This document shows, piece by piece, positions 43,605 to 52,579 of a stretch of 64,000 nucleotides of DNA. Positions within the stretch are counted from its first letter, which is position 1. Every line of letters starts with the position of its first letter. The stretch lies in NCBI RefSeq assembly GCF_002803845.1, contig NZ_CP024985.1:7079501-7143500 (forward strand), in the 5' to 3' direction. Made by a program: the position numbers and the translations under genes. The notes below the pieces were generated by a model that did not search any database, was not told where the DNA came from, and worked only from the letters and a program-made list of their open reading frames with translations. This DNA comes from Streptomyces lavendulae subsp. lavendulae. Its GTDB lineage: Bacteria; Actinomycetota; Actinomycetes; Streptomycetales; Streptomycetaceae.

Positions 43605-44150
43605 ATGAGCACGGCACAGATCGCGGCGGTCAGCAGCAACGCCGAGTACTCGTTCACCAAGCCCAACCGGGAGAGCATCACGCTGCTCGCGGGCCTGGGT
43701 GTGGAGGGCGACGTGCACGCGGGGGTCACGGTCAAGCACCGTTCGCGGGTGGCCGCCGATCCGACCCAGCCGAACCTTCGCCAGGTGCACCTGATCCACC
43801 GGGAGCTGTTTGACGAGGTGGCCGCGGCGGGATTCAGCGTCGCACCGGGCCAGCTCGGGGAGAACGTCACCACGGAGGGCATAGACCTGCACGCGCTGCC
43901 GACCGGTGCGCTCCTGCGTCTCGGTGAGGAGGCGGTGGTCGAGGTGACCGGGCTGCGCAATCCCTGCCCGCAGATCAACTCCTTCCAGGACGGGTTGCTC
44001 AAGCAGGTCGTTGGCCGGGACGAGGAGGGCCGGGTGGTCCGCAAGGCCGGGATCATGGGCGTGGTCCACCGGGGAGGCACCATACGCCCCGGCGACTCCA
44101 TCACGGTGACCCTGCCGGAACTCCCGCACGTTCCGCTCGAACGCGTCTGA
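43605..44150 (+). CDS. MOSC-domain protein
   Basis: A 181-residue MOSC domain, the fold of molybdenum cofactor sulfurase C-termini and YiiM-like proteins. Features are GLGVEGDVHAG, the metal/cofactor-binding region GQLGENVTTEGIDLHALPTG and the conserved Cys in GLRNPCPQINSF, the presumed cofactor sulfur ligand. Standalone MOSC proteins handle the molybdenum cofactor or reduce N-hydroxylated compounds with partner redox proteins; no partner is adjacent. GGGGGG precedes the ATG at 43605. Confidence 0.85.
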   Translation: MSTAQIAAVSSNAEYSFTKPNRESITLLAGLGVEGDVHAGVTVKHRSRVAADPTQPNLRQVHLIHRELFDEVAAAGFSVAPGQLGENVTTEGIDLHALPTGALLRLGEEAVVEVTGLRNPCPQINSFQDGLLKQVVGRDEEGRVVRKAGIMGVVHRGGTIRPGDSITVTLPELPHVPLERV

Positions 44151-44332
44151 GGCCCGGTCGGTCGATCGCGCCGACGGGGAGGCACCGCCGGCCTGCCGGC
44201 GGGTGACGTTCGCCGCGCACCTACGCCCGCCTCCACGTCCGTGTCCACGTTTGTGCCCACGTCCGTGCTGACGCCCACGCCCGGACCTGCGAACAGGGCC
44301 CGGAGATGAGCGGGGCGTGAGCCCGCGGGGTG
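44151..44332. other. Convergent intergenic region with short degenerate repeats
   Basis: About 180 bases between converging genes. 44233-44283 contains several imperfect CCACGTCCGTG-like copies. No gene is visible. Confidence 0.5.
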
Positions 44333-45121
44333 TCAGGAAGGCCGGGTTGCCGCGCGGTCCAGGGCCGCCAGCAGCTCGGTGAGTCCGGGCAGTTCCGCGG
44401 CGCCCGCGCGCGGGACGGTCAGGACCTCGCCCGGCTCCTCGTCGAGCAGGACGAAGGCCGCGTCGTCGGTCCGGGCCACCAGGGACCAGCCGGGCCCGTC
44501 CGCCCGGAAGGTCCGCACGCCCTCACCGGCGAAGGCGGACCGGACCCGGCCCGCCGGTGGCGCCTGCACGGCGTATCCCGTGGCCTCCCGCAGCGCCCGC
44601 GCCAGCCCGGGGTGCGCCGCAGCGGCGGCCCCGCCGTCCGTCGCGACCCGCTCCCGCCAGTCCGCCCACTCCCGGGCGATCTGGTCCGCGCCCAGGCGCC
44701 GCTGCACCGGGCCCCACGACTCCGCCGACGGCGGAGCCAGCGGCACCCGCCCGGTGCCGTCCGCACCCTGCTCCGGGTCGTGCGGCTCCGGGATGCCCGG
44801 CGCCGCCACCGTCAGGTCCAGCGGCCAGCCCGCCAGCGAGAGCACGATCGTGCTCTCGTCGGGCGACAGCTCGTACTCCATGCCGCAGTCCCAGGAGGCG
44901 ATCGCGGTGGCCACGAGCGAAACGTCGTCGACGACGACCGTCCAGCGCGCGCCCTCCGCGTCCTGCCCGAGCACCAGCCCGTACCCGTCGGCGACCGGGG
45001 ACACGCCCAGAAGGGCGCAGGCCTGCGGAAAGTCGTCGCCGAACGCCGTCGGGAACTGCGTGGGGGTCAGCAGTACGGCGGTCAGCACGAACAGCGAACC
45101 CCCATCCTCCTCAGCGGACAC
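44333..45121 (-). CDS. Conserved streptomycete hypothetical protein
   Basis: A 262-residue soluble protein with no motif I recognise. The N-terminal part (about 1-115) reads as alternating strands (YGLVLGQDAEGARWTVVVDD, ASWDCGMEYEL). A Pro-rich linker leads to a second part with helices and the ending PGLTELLAALDRA. The two halves may be related folds. The GTG at 45121 has GGGAGG upstream. It converges on the MOSC gene and is divergent from the MpaB-like gene. The function is unknown. Confidence 0.65.
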   Translation of the reverse strand: MSAEEDGGSLFVLTAVLLTPTQFPTAFGDDFPQACALLGVSPVADGYGLVLGQDAEGARWTVVVDDVSLVATAIASWDCGMEYELSPDESTIVLSLAGWPLDLTVAAPGIPEPHDPEQGADGTGRVPLAPPSAESWGPVQRRLGADQIAREWADWRERVATDGGAAAAAHPGLARALREATGYAVQAPPAGRVRSAFAGEGVRTFRADGPGWSLVARTDDAAFVLLDEEPGEVLTVPRAGAAELPGLTELLAALDRAATRPS

Positions 45122-45255
45122 GTGGCCTCCCGATCGCTCTCTCGTCGGCGCACCTTAACCAGCGGGTAATACGCGCGTCGAGAGTCCACGGGCGTCGATT
45201 TCCAAGCCCGCTACCTGCACGTAGAGTTGGGCACCCGCCACAGAAAGGGACACCG

Positions 45256-46170
45256 GTGCAGCGTTACGACCGGCTGAGGGAGATCCTCCGGCTCGACCCC
45301 GACAAGGACTTCCTCGCCATCTACCGGCTCACCACCACCTATGAGTTCCCGTGGGACTTCACCCGCGCCCTGGAACTCGCCCTCTTCCGCACCTACGCCG
45401 TGCCCTCCATCGGCGGCCTGCTCGCCGAGACGGCCGAATTCACCCGGCGCGCCCAGAAGCGCTACGACGACACCGCGCTGCTCCTCGACGCGGTCGTCGA
45501 GCACGGCTTCGACAGCGACACGGCGCTCACCGCGATCCGTCGCGTCAACCAGATGCACCGCAGTTACGACATCTCCGACGACGACATGCGCTACGTCCTG
45601 TGCACGTTCGTCGTGATCCCCGCCCGCTGGATCGACGCCTACGGCTGGCGCCCGCTGACCCACCACGAGCGGCGGGCCTGCGCCAACTACTACGCCACCC
45701 TCGGCCGCCATCTGGGCATCAAGGACATCCCGGGCTCCTACGAGGAGTTCGAGGCCACCCTGAACGCCTACGAACAGGCGCACTTCGGCTGGGACGAAGG
45801 CGGCCGGGAGGTCGCCGACTCCACCCTCGACCTCATGGCCTCCTGGTACCCGGCGCCGCTCGCCCCCGCCGTGCGCCGCGCGAGCCTCACCCTCCTCGAC
45901 GAGCCGCTGCTGAGCGCCTTCCGCTACGAGCCCCCGGGTCCAGGCCTCCAGCGCCTGGTCCGGGGGGCGCTGTGGCTGCGGGGTCGCGCGGTGCGGCTCC
46001 TGCCGCCCCGCCGGGCACCTCACTACGCCCGCCAGAACCCGGAGATCAAGGGCTACCCCGACGGCTACGACGTCGGCGAGCTCGGTACGTTCCCCGTGCC
46101 CGGCGCGGGCGGCTGCCCCGTGCCGCACCCGCGCCGCCCGGCCGGAGCCGAAGCCCAGCCGCCCGCGTAG
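45256..46170 (+). CDS. MpaB/DUF2236-family oxygenase-like protein
   Basis: A 304-residue protein of the oxygenase MpaB (DUF2236, latex-clearing-protein-related) family, which uses heme in characterised members. Supporting features: the N-terminal DFTRALELALFRTYAVPSIG, conserved RRVNQMHRSYDISDDDMRYV in the centre (the His is the expected heme-contact region), and WIDAYGWRPLTHHERRACAN. The GTG at 45256 follows AGAAAGGGA. The substrate is unknown. Convergent with the methyltransferase at 46225, with a terminator between. Confidence 0.75.
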   Translation: MQRYDRLREILRLDPDKDFLAIYRLTTTYEFPWDFTRALELALFRTYAVPSIGGLLAETAEFTRRAQKRYDDTALLLDAVVEHGFDSDTALTAIRRVNQMHRSYDISDDDMRYVLCTFVVIPARWIDAYGWRPLTHHERRACANYYATLGRHLGIKDIPGSYEEFEATLNAYEQAHFGWDEGGREVADSTLDLMASWYPAPLAPAVRRASLTLLDEPLLSAFRYEPPGPGLQRLVRGALWLRGRAVRLLPPRRAPHYARQNPEIKGYPDGYDVGELGTFPVPGAGGCPVPHPRRPAGAEAQPPA

Positions 46171-46177
46171 CCGCCGG

Positions 46178-46198
46178 GCGCCGGGGCGGCCCCGGCGC
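46178..46198. terminator. Strong hairpin between convergent genes
   Basis: GCGCCGGGG pairs with CCCCGGCGC around a 3-base loop (9 perfect pairs). A second small hairpin, AGGCC-CGAA-GGCCT, at 46212-46225 precedes the stop of the opposite gene. Confidence 0.75.
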
Positions 46199-46224
46199 GC
46201 GGGGAGACGTAAGGCCCGAAGGCC

Positions 46225-46842
46225 TCAGGGGCGGCGGGCCGCCAGGACCAGGAAGCGGGCGTCCTCGTCGGCGTACGAGGTCATGTCCCAGCCCGAACCG
46301 GACAGCAGCGGGCGGAGGTTGTGCTCCGCCCGCAGGTCGTCCGGGGTCAGCTCGCGGCCGTGGCGGGCGGCGAGGGCCGCTCGCCCGATCGGGTGGAACA
46401 GCGCGAGGCGGCCGCCGGGGCGGACCACACGGGCGAGCTCGGCCAGGTTCGCCGCCGGGTCGGGCAGGTGCGCGATCAGCCCGGCCGCGAACACCGCGTC
46501 GAGGGATCCGTCGCGCAGCGGGAGCCGGGCCACGTCCGCGAGCAGCAGGGTGCCGTCGGCGTCCCGCCCGGCCTCCCGCGCGGCGGCCAGCATCCGCTCC
46601 GTGAGGTCCACGCCGAGCACGGTTCCCGCAGGGCCGACGGCCGCGCGCAGCGGGGTCAGGGCCCGGCCCGTCCCGCAGCCCGCGTCGAGCACCCGGTCGC
46701 CCGGGCCCACCCCGAGCTCGCCCACGGCGGCGGTGAAGGCGGGTCCGTCCTCCGGGAACTTGCGGTCCCAGTCGGCGGCGCGTGCCCCGAAGAACTCCTG
46801 CACGTGTGTGTGGTCCTCGTTCGTACGGCTCATAGGGCTCAT
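46225..46842 (-). CDS. Class I SAM-dependent methyltransferase
   Basis: A 205-residue small-molecule-type methyltransferase. SAM loop VLDAGCGTGRALTPL near residue 53, acidic GVDLTERML, VARLPLRDGSLDAVFAAGLI (motifs II/III) and LARVVRPGGRLALF. It begins with an N-terminal FFGARAADWDRKFP segment typical of UbiE/MenG-like and related methyltransferases. ATG 46842 or 46833 is possible. The substrate is unknown; it stands alone between a terminator and the divergent MHYT gene. Confidence 0.8.
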   Translation of the reverse strand: MSPMSRTNEDHTHVQEFFGARAADWDRKFPEDGPAFTAAVGELGVGPGDRVLDAGCGTGRALTPLRAAVGPAGTVLGVDLTERMLAAAREAGRDADGTLLLADVARLPLRDGSLDAVFAAGLIAHLPDPAANLAELARVVRPGGRLALFHPIGRAALAARHGRELTPDDLRAEHNLRPLLSGSGWDMTSYADEDARFLVLAARRP

Positions 46843-47001
46843 GCCGCCATGATCCCGCACCGTCACCGCCTGTGGGCCGTGTGCAAGCTGGCACGTGGTG
46901 TGATCGGAGATGAACGTATCTCTGTCATATTCCAGCAGTTCCAGCGGCTTTCGAAATGCTCCCCTTGTTCGCGCCCTCACCCGGACTAGCGTCCCGTGGC
47001 C

Positions 47002-47832
47002 ATGGGACACCTGGACCACGCCGCCTATGGCTGGCTGACACCCGCACTGTCATATGTGATGGCATCGATCGGCGCCGCCCTCGGACTGCGCTGCACCGTC
47101 CGCGCGCTCGCCGCCACCGGCACCTCCCGCCGTAACTGGCTCCTCACCGCGGCCTCGGCCATCGGCACCGGCATCTGGACGATGCACTTCGTCGCGATGC
47201 TCGGCTTCCACGTCACCGGCACCGAGATCCACTACAACGTGCCACTGACCGTCCTCAGCCTGTTCGTCGCGGTGCTCGTCGTCGGCGCGGGCGTCTTCGC
47301 CGTCGGTTACGGCACCGCCCACGGCCGCCGGTCCCTCGTCCTCGGCGGACTGACCACCGGACTCGGCGTCGCGAGCATGCACTACCTCGGCATGGCGGCC
47401 CTGCGCCTGCACGGCCGGGTCGCCTACGACCCGCTCACCGTCGGGCTCTCCGTCGTCATCGCCGTCGTCGCCGCCACCGCCGCCCTCTGGGCCGCGCTCA
47501 ACATCAAGTCGCCGGCGGCCGTGGCCGTCGCCTCCCTGGTGATGGGCCTCGCGGTCAGCAGCATGCACTACACCGGGATGCTGGCCGTCTCCGTCCACGT
47601 CACCCCCTCGGACCGGGCACTGCCGGGGGCCACCGCCCTGCAGTTCATCTTCCCGCTCGCGGTCGGGCTCGGCTCCTACCTGTTCATCACCGCCGCGTTC
47701 GTGGCGCTGTCCCCGACCGCCGACGAACGCGCCGCGTCCGCCTCGGCCTCCGGTGCCGCCTCCGGGGCCGTCGCCGCCCCCGCACCCGCGGCGCCCGGCC
47801 GGCCGGGCGAGGGAGCCGTGCCCGCCCACTGA
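47002..47832 (+). CDS. MHYT-domain membrane sensor protein
   Basis: A 276-residue integral membrane protein with seven predicted helices and three MHYT-type motifs (WTMHFVAML, ASMHYLGMAAL, SSMHYTGMLAV), proposed to bind copper and sense oxygen, CO or NO. Elsewhere the MHYT domain is fused to signalling outputs such as GGDEF/EAL; here it stands alone, with only an Ala/Pro-rich tail. The conservon sensor kinase gene starts 59 bases downstream on the same strand, so it probably feeds that system. Confidence 0.85.
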   Translation: MGHLDHAAYGWLTPALSYVMASIGAALGLRCTVRALAATGTSRRNWLLTAASAIGTGIWTMHFVAMLGFHVTGTEIHYNVPLTVLSLFVAVLVVGAGVFAVGYGTAHGRRSLVLGGLTTGLGVASMHYLGMAALRLHGRVAYDPLTVGLSVVIAVVAATAALWAALNIKSPAAVAVASLVMGLAVSSMHYTGMLAVSVHVTPSDRALPGATALQFIFPLAVGLGSYLFITAAFVALSPTADERAASASASGAASGAVAAPAPAAPGRPGEGAVPAH

Positions 47833-47891
47833 ACGACCGCCCGTCCCGGCCACGTCCCGTCCCGGCCCGTACCGCCCCGAACGAGGAGCCC

Positions 47892-50495
47892 ATGCGCACA
47901 TCCCGCAGAAGACCGCAGGCAGCGGCTCCGCGGCCGGCCGTGCCACCCGTGCCACCGGTGCGCGGCCGCCGGGCGCACGCCGGTCCGCCCGCCGAGGAAC
48001 CGCCCGGCCCGGACCCCGCTACCGCCCCGGCCGGGAGCGGTCCCGTCGGCACGCGCCCCCGGATCCGGCTGCGCCCCGCCACCGTCCGGGCGAAGATCGT
48101 CTCGCTGCTGATGGTCCCGGTCGTCTCCCTGCTCGGCCTGTGGGCCTTCGCCGCCGTCGCCGCCGCCCAGGACGTCGCCCGGCTCAGCCGGGAACGGCAG
48201 GCCGACGCCGAGATCCGTACCCCCGTCGCCGCCGCCCTGACCGAGCTCCAGGCCGAACGCCGCGCCGCCGTCCGCTTCCTGGCCGATCCGGCTTCCGACC
48301 AGGCGCCGGCCCTGGAACAGCAGGCCCGGCGCACGGACGAGGCCGTAGGGCGGCTCCGCCTCGGAAGCCGCCACACCGTCGCCGACTCCGGTGACCACCA
48401 CGGCGACGTGGTCACCCGGCTGGACACCTTCGTCTCCCGCGCGGAAGGTCTCGCCGCGGCCCGCAAGGACGTCACCGGGCGCCGCGCCACCCCGGACGGC
48501 GCCTACGCGGTCTACACCGAGGCCGCCGACGCCGCCCTCGCCGTCGAGGGAGCCCTCTCCGGCGGTCAGGACCCCGAAACCGGCCCCGGCTCCCGCGTGC
48601 TGCTGGAGTTCGCCCGCGCCGGCGAGATGCTCTCCCGCGAGGACGTCCTGCTCGCCCTGCCGGGACCGCGCACCCCCGAGGCGCTCCGCCGCCTGACCGG
48701 CGTGGTCGAGAACCGTCGCACACTGACCGCCGCCACCGCCCCCGACCTGCCGGCGGCCCAGCGCGCCGCCTGGGAGTCCGTGGCGAAGAGCGCGTCCTAC
48801 GCCGAGCTCACGGGCGCGGAGGACAAGGCCCTGGCCGCCACCCCCGCCGGCGGTGCGACGGCACAGCGGGAGGCGCCCAAGGAGGCGCCCAAGGAGGCCC
48901 CCAAGGAGGCATCGCGCGGGGTGCCCGCCGGGTGGGAGGCCGCGTACACGAGCGTCAGCGGCTCGATGCGCGACATCCGGCAGGCCGCCGGTGACGGGGC
49001 AGTGGGTCAGAGCGACCCGCTCGCCGAGGGGCTGCTCGGCCCCGCCGGGGCGGCGGTGTTGCTGGGGCTGGCCGCCGTCGCCGCCTCGCTGGTCATCTCG
49101 GTCCGCATCGGCCGCACCCTCGTCGTCGAACTGGTCTCGCTGCGCAACACCGCCCTGGAGATCGCCCACCGCAAGCTCCCGGACGCCATGGAACGGCTCC
49201 GCTCGGGGCAAACCGTCGGCATCGACATCGACATCGACACCGACACCGACACCGACGTCGAAGCCGTGGCCGTGCCCGGACGGCGGACCACCGAGGACGA
49301 GATCACCCAGGTCGGCACCGCGCTGTCCACCCTCCACCGCGCCGCCCTGAGCGCCGCCGTCGAACGGGCCGAATTCGCCAGCGGGGTGAGCGGGGTCTTC
49401 GTCAACCTCGCCCGCCGCAGCCAGGTCCTCGTGCACAAGCAGCTCAGCCTGCTGGACTCCATGGAGCGGCGCGCCGACGACCCCGGCGAGCTCGACGACC
49501 TCTTCCGGCTCGACCACCTCACCACCCGGATGCGCCGTCACGCGGAAAGCCTGATCATCCTCTCGGGCGCCGCTCCCGGCCGGGCCTGGCGCGTGCCGGT
49601 CCCGCTCACGAACGTCGTGCGCGCCGCCGTCTCCGAGATCGAGGACTACCCGCGGGTCGAGGTCCGCGGCCTCGCGGAGACCGCCGTCGTCGGCGCGTCG
49701 GTGGCCGACCTCACCCACCTCCTCGCCGAACTCGTGGAGAACGCGACCCAGTTCTCCCCGCCGCACACCAAGGTCCGGGTCAGCGGCGAGCCCGTCGGCG
49801 CCGGGTACGTCCTGGAGGTCGAGGACCGGGGACTGGGTATGGGCCGCGAGGCGCTGGCCGACGCCAACCGCCGCATCGAGCACTCCGAGGACCTCGACCT
49901 CTTCGACAGCGACCGCCTCGGCCTGTTCGTGGTCAGCCGCCTCTCCTCCCGCCACGGGGTGCGGGTGCGCCTGCGGCCGTCACCCTACGGAGGTACGACC
50001 GCGGTCGTGCTGCTGCCCAACTCCCTGCTCCAGGGCGCGATCGAGCCCGCCCCCGCCTCCGCCCCCACCACCCCGGACCCCGACCCCGTCCCGGTGCCGG
50101 GCCCGGCCCCCGTCTCCGCCGCGCCCGGCGCCCCCGGACCGCAGGGGTCGCGCCCCGCTCCGGTGGCCCCCCTCCGGCCGCGCGGCCCCGGTGGCACGGG
50201 CACCCGTACGCACTCGGCGTCCACCCCCGCCCCGGGGCCCGCGCCCGCCCTCGTCGCCGCACCGGTCGCCGGACTGCCGCGCCGGGTACGGCAGGCCAGC
50301 CTGGTCCCGCAGCTGCGCGAGGCGTCCGGTGAGCAGGCCCCCGGTGACGCCCGGACCTCCGAGGAGCCCCCGGACCGCAGCCCCGAACAGGCCCGGGAAC
50401 GGATGGCCGCCTTCCGGGCGGGCTGGGCGCGCGGGACCCGGGAGACCTCGAACCCGAACGGCGGCCCCCACGCGGGCAGCGAAGGAGAAGTGTGA
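47892..50495 (+). CDS. cvnA: Conservon sensor histidine kinase-like protein
   Basis: An 867-residue membrane kinase of the CvnA type. Pro/Ala-rich cytosolic N-terminus, transmembrane helix at about 69-91, an extracellular nitrate/nitrite-sensing-like helical domain (about 95-380), a second helix about 382-405, a helical relay with LDHLTTRMRRHAESL, and an HATPase domain about 600-720 (LLAELVENATQFSPP, EDRGLGMG). The 150-residue tail is Pro/Ala-rich. Repetitive PKEA codons (48870-48911) and a hexanucleotide run (49221-49256) sit in flexible regions. CvnA works with CvnB-D in a membrane complex resembling eukaryotic G-protein signalling. The downstream start overlaps its stop. Confidence 0.9.
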   Translation: MRTSRRRPQAAAPRPAVPPVPPVRGRRAHAGPPAEEPPGPDPATAPAGSGPVGTRPRIRLRPATVRAKIVSLLMVPVVSLLGLWAFAAVAAAQDVARLSRERQADAEIRTPVAAALTELQAERRAAVRFLADPASDQAPALEQQARRTDEAVGRLRLGSRHTVADSGDHHGDVVTRLDTFVSRAEGLAAARKDVTGRRATPDGAYAVYTEAADAALAVEGALSGGQDPETGPGSRVLLEFARAGEMLSREDVLLALPGPRTPEALRRLTGVVENRRTLTAATAPDLPAAQRAAWESVAKSASYAELTGAEDKALAATPAGGATAQREAPKEAPKEAPKEASRGVPAGWEAAYTSVSGSMRDIRQAAGDGAVGQSDPLAEGLLGPAGAAVLLGLAAVAASLVISVRIGRTLVVELVSLRNTALEIAHRKLPDAMERLRSGQTVGIDIDIDTDTDTDVEAVAVPGRRTTEDEITQVGTALSTLHRAALSAAVERAEFASGVSGVFVNLARRSQVLVHKQLSLLDSMERRADDPGELDDLFRLDHLTTRMRRHAESLIILSGAAPGRAWRVPVPLTNVVRAAVSEIEDYPRVEVRGLAETAVVGASVADLTHLLAELVENATQFSPPHTKVRVSGEPVGAGYVLEVEDRGLGMGREALADANRRIEHSEDLDLFDSDRLGLFVVSRLSSRHGVRVRLRPSPYGGTTAVVLLPNSLLQGAIEPAPASAPTTPDPDPVPVPGPAPVSAAPGAPGPQGSRPAPVAPLRPRGPGGTGTRTHSASTPAPGPAPALVAAPVAGLPRRVRQASLVPQLREASGEQAPGDARTSEEPPDRSPEQARERMAAFRAGWARGTRETSNPNGGPHAGSEGEV
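49221..49256 (+). repeat. Hexanucleotide repeats in cvnA
   Basis: Three ATCGAC units followed by three ACCGAC units encode Ile-Asp x3 and Thr-Asp x3, just after the second membrane helix. Confidence 0.9.
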
Positions 50496-51001
50496 TGATC
50501 GAACACCACGGGACCGGCTGGGGAACGACCGGACGCAGGAGCGCCCCCGGGACCGGCCGCGGGACCGACCCCAGGACCGGTTCCGACCCGGTGCGCCGGT
50601 CCGGCGAGCTGGACTGGTTGCTGGACGACCTGGTGACGCGGGTCCGCGAGGTCCGGCACGCCGTCGTCCTGTCCAACGACGGCCTGGCCGTGGGCTCCTC
50701 CAGTGCGCTGAGCAGGGAGGACGCCGAGCACCTCGCCGCCGTGGCCTCCGGGTTCCACAGCCTGGCCAAGGGCGCGGGCCGGCACTTCCGCACCGGGGGC
50801 GTGCGCCAGACGATGGTGGAGATGGACGAGGGCTTCCTCTTCGTCGCGGCCGCGGGCGACGGCTCCTGCCTGGCCGTCCTCAGCGCGGCCGGTGCCGACA
50901 TCGGGCTGATCGCCTACGAGATGGCCCGGCTGGTCAAGCGGGTCGGCGAGCACCTCTACGCCCCGCCCCGGTTCGCGGTCCGCCCGCCGGCCGCCGGGTG
51001 A
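50492..51001 (+). CDS. cvnB: Roadblock/LC7-domain conservon protein
   Basis: A 169-residue roadblock/LC7 protein, the CvnB member of the conservon, thought to act as a regulator (GAP-like partner) of the CvnD GTPase. After a 40-residue disordered start, the domain reads DWLLDDLVTRVREVRHAVVL, then EDAEHLAAVASGFHSLAKGA. GTG 50492 overlaps the cvnA stop; ATG 50495 is an alternative, and GAAGGAG is close upstream. A second, related roadblock gene lies at 52580. Confidence 0.9.
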   Translation: MMIEHHGTGWGTTGRRSAPGTGRGTDPRTGSDPVRRSGELDWLLDDLVTRVREVRHAVVLSNDGLAVGSSSALSREDAEHLAAVASGFHSLAKGAGRHFRTGGVRQTMVEMDEGFLFVAAAGDGSCLAVLSAAGADIGLIAYEMARLVKRVGEHLYAPPRFAVRPPAAG

Positions 51002-51017
51002 GGGCGGGGTCCGGAGC

Positions 51018-51398
51018 ATGAACGGCCAGTGGTACGACGCCGAGGCGGGCCCGCTCGTGCGCCCCTACGCCATGACCGGCGGGCGCACGAAGCCGGGACC
51101 CCACGGCGTGCGCTTCGACCTCATCGCGCTGGTCGTGGTGGACCCGGCGGCCGGGGGAACGGGGGAGGAGGCGCTGCTCGGTCCCGAGCACCGGGCACTG
51201 CTCGGGCGCTGCCGCGACGAGACCCAGTCGGTGGCCGAACTCGCCGCCGACGCGGACCTGCCCGTGGGGGTGGTGCGGGTGCTGCTCGGTGACCTGTTGG
51301 AGGCGGGGCACGTCAAGGTCAGCCGTCCGGTGCCGCCCGCGCGGCTGCCGGAGATGCGGATTCTGCGGGAAGTCATCGAGGGATTGCGAGCGCTGTGA
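51018..51398 (+). CDS. cvnC: DUF742 conservon protein
   Basis: A 126-residue DUF742 protein, CvnC. Characteristic elements are LVRPYAMTGGRTKP at the start, FDLIALVVV, and a winged-helix-like C-terminal part (SVAELAADADLPVGVVRVLL, then VKVSRP). It sits 16 bases after cvnB, and its stop overlaps the cvnD start, so all four conservon genes are one tightly coupled operon. Confidence 0.9.
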   Translation: MNGQWYDAEAGPLVRPYAMTGGRTKPGPHGVRFDLIALVVVDPAAGGTGEEALLGPEHRALLGRCRDETQSVAELAADADLPVGVVRVLLGDLLEAGHVKVSRPVPPARLPEMRILREVIEGLRAL

Positions 51399-52042
51399 TG
51401 GGACTGCACGACAACGGACCGGCGGAGCGGGGAGGTCCCGGGACGGACGAGGAACTGGCCGCGCTCGCTCTGAAGATCCTCGTGGCGGGGGGCTTCGGCG
51501 TCGGCAAGACCACGCTCGTGGGCGCGGTCAGCGAGATCAGGCCGCTGCGGACGGAAGAGCTGCTGAGCGAGGCGGGCGAGCGGGTCGACGACACCGGCGG
51601 GGTCGAACGGAAGACCACGACCACCGTGGCCATGGACTTCGGACGGATCACGATCCGCTCCGGCCTGTCCCTGTACCTGTTCGGCACGCCGGGGCAGGAC
51701 CGGTTCTGGTTCCTGTGGGACGAGCTCGCGCTGGGCGCGCTGGGTGCGGTGGTCCTCGCCGACACCCGGCGGCTGGAGGACTGCTTCCCGGCCGTGGACT
51801 ACTTCGAGCACCGGCGGATCCCGTTCGTGGTGGCCGTCAACTGCTTCACCGACGCCCGCCGATACGGGACCACCGACGTGGCGCGGGCCCTCGACCTGGA
51901 GCAGGGGACGCCGGTGGTGCTGTGCGACGCCCGTGACAAGGACTCGGGGAAGGAAGTGCTGATCAGGCTGGTCGAGTACGCCGGGCGGGTGCACACCGCC
52001 CGGCTGCTCGATGCGGTCGGGTCGCAGGCCGATCCGGTGTGA
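51395..52042 (+). CDS. cvnD: Conservon GTP-binding protein
   Basis: A 215-residue small Ras-like GTPase, CvnD, the nucleotide switch of the complex. P-loop GGFGVGKTTLV, switch region with TTTVAMDFG, the DxxG-like FGTPGQDRFWFLWDEL and the base-specificity region VVAVNCFTDA. In conservons GTP binding releases CvnD from the complex. The GTG at 51395 overlaps the cvnC stop; ATG 51398 is also possible. The gene ends just before the oppositely oriented PPOX gene (2 bases apart). Confidence 0.92.
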   Translation: MMGLHDNGPAERGGPGTDEELAALALKILVAGGFGVGKTTLVGAVSEIRPLRTEELLSEAGERVDDTGGVERKTTTTVAMDFGRITIRSGLSLYLFGTPGQDRFWFLWDELALGALGAVVLADTRRLEDCFPAVDYFEHRRIPFVVAVNCFTDARRYGTTDVARALDLEQGTPVVLCDARDKDSGKEVLIRLVEYAGRVHTARLLDAVGSQADPV

Positions 52043-52044
52043 CG

Positions 52045-52473
52045 TCAGTCGGCGATGCCGGCCGTCGCGATCACCTTCTCGATCGGTACGCGGACGAGGA
52101 GTTCGCCGGGAACCGCGTTGCGGCGGCCGAAGGCCTCGCCCCGCTCCTCGCCCATGTAGCGGGAGCCGATCCGCGTGGCCCAGGGGAGCATCTCCTCCAG
52201 GTCCTCGCTGATCTCGGCGCGTCCCTGGAGCACGACGTAGGAGAAGGGCGGCCGGTCGTCGTCCACGCAGAGGGCGACCCGGCCGTCGCGGGCCAGATTC
52301 CGCCCCTTGACGGTGTTCTTGCCGGTGTTGAAGACGAAGGCGTCACCGTCGAGAACGAACCAGATGGGAGCGATGTGCGGGCTTCCGTCCTCGCGGACCG
52401 TGGACAGCTTTCCGGTGCGGGTGGAGTGCGAGACGAACGCACGCCATTCCTCTTGAGTCATCTTCTGTGCCAT
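52045..52473 (-). CDS. Pyridoxamine-phosphate-oxidase-fold flavoprotein (F420- or FMN-binding)
   Basis: A 142-residue split-barrel protein of the PPOX class. Features: GKLSTVREDGSPHIAPIWFV, then NTGKNTVKGRNLARDGRVAL, and GRAEISEDLEEMLPWATRIG. Actinobacterial members often use F420 to reduce small molecules, or bind heme or biliverdin; which cofactor is used here is not determined. It lies on the opposite strand between cvnD and a second roadblock gene. Confidence 0.8.
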   Translation of the reverse strand: MAQKMTQEEWRAFVSHSTRTGKLSTVREDGSPHIAPIWFVLDGDAFVFNTGKNTVKGRNLARDGRVALCVDDDRPPFSYVVLQGRAEISEDLEEMLPWATRIGSRYMGEERGEAFGRRNAVPGELLVRVPIEKVIATAGIAD

Positions 52474-52579
52474 GGGCCCATCCTCCTTGCCGGAAAGGGG
52501 CTGGTGGGGAAGGCTTGCGGCACGACTACGCGGGGTGGGGCGCGGCCACGTCGGCCGCGTCGACGGGGAGGGGCTGGAA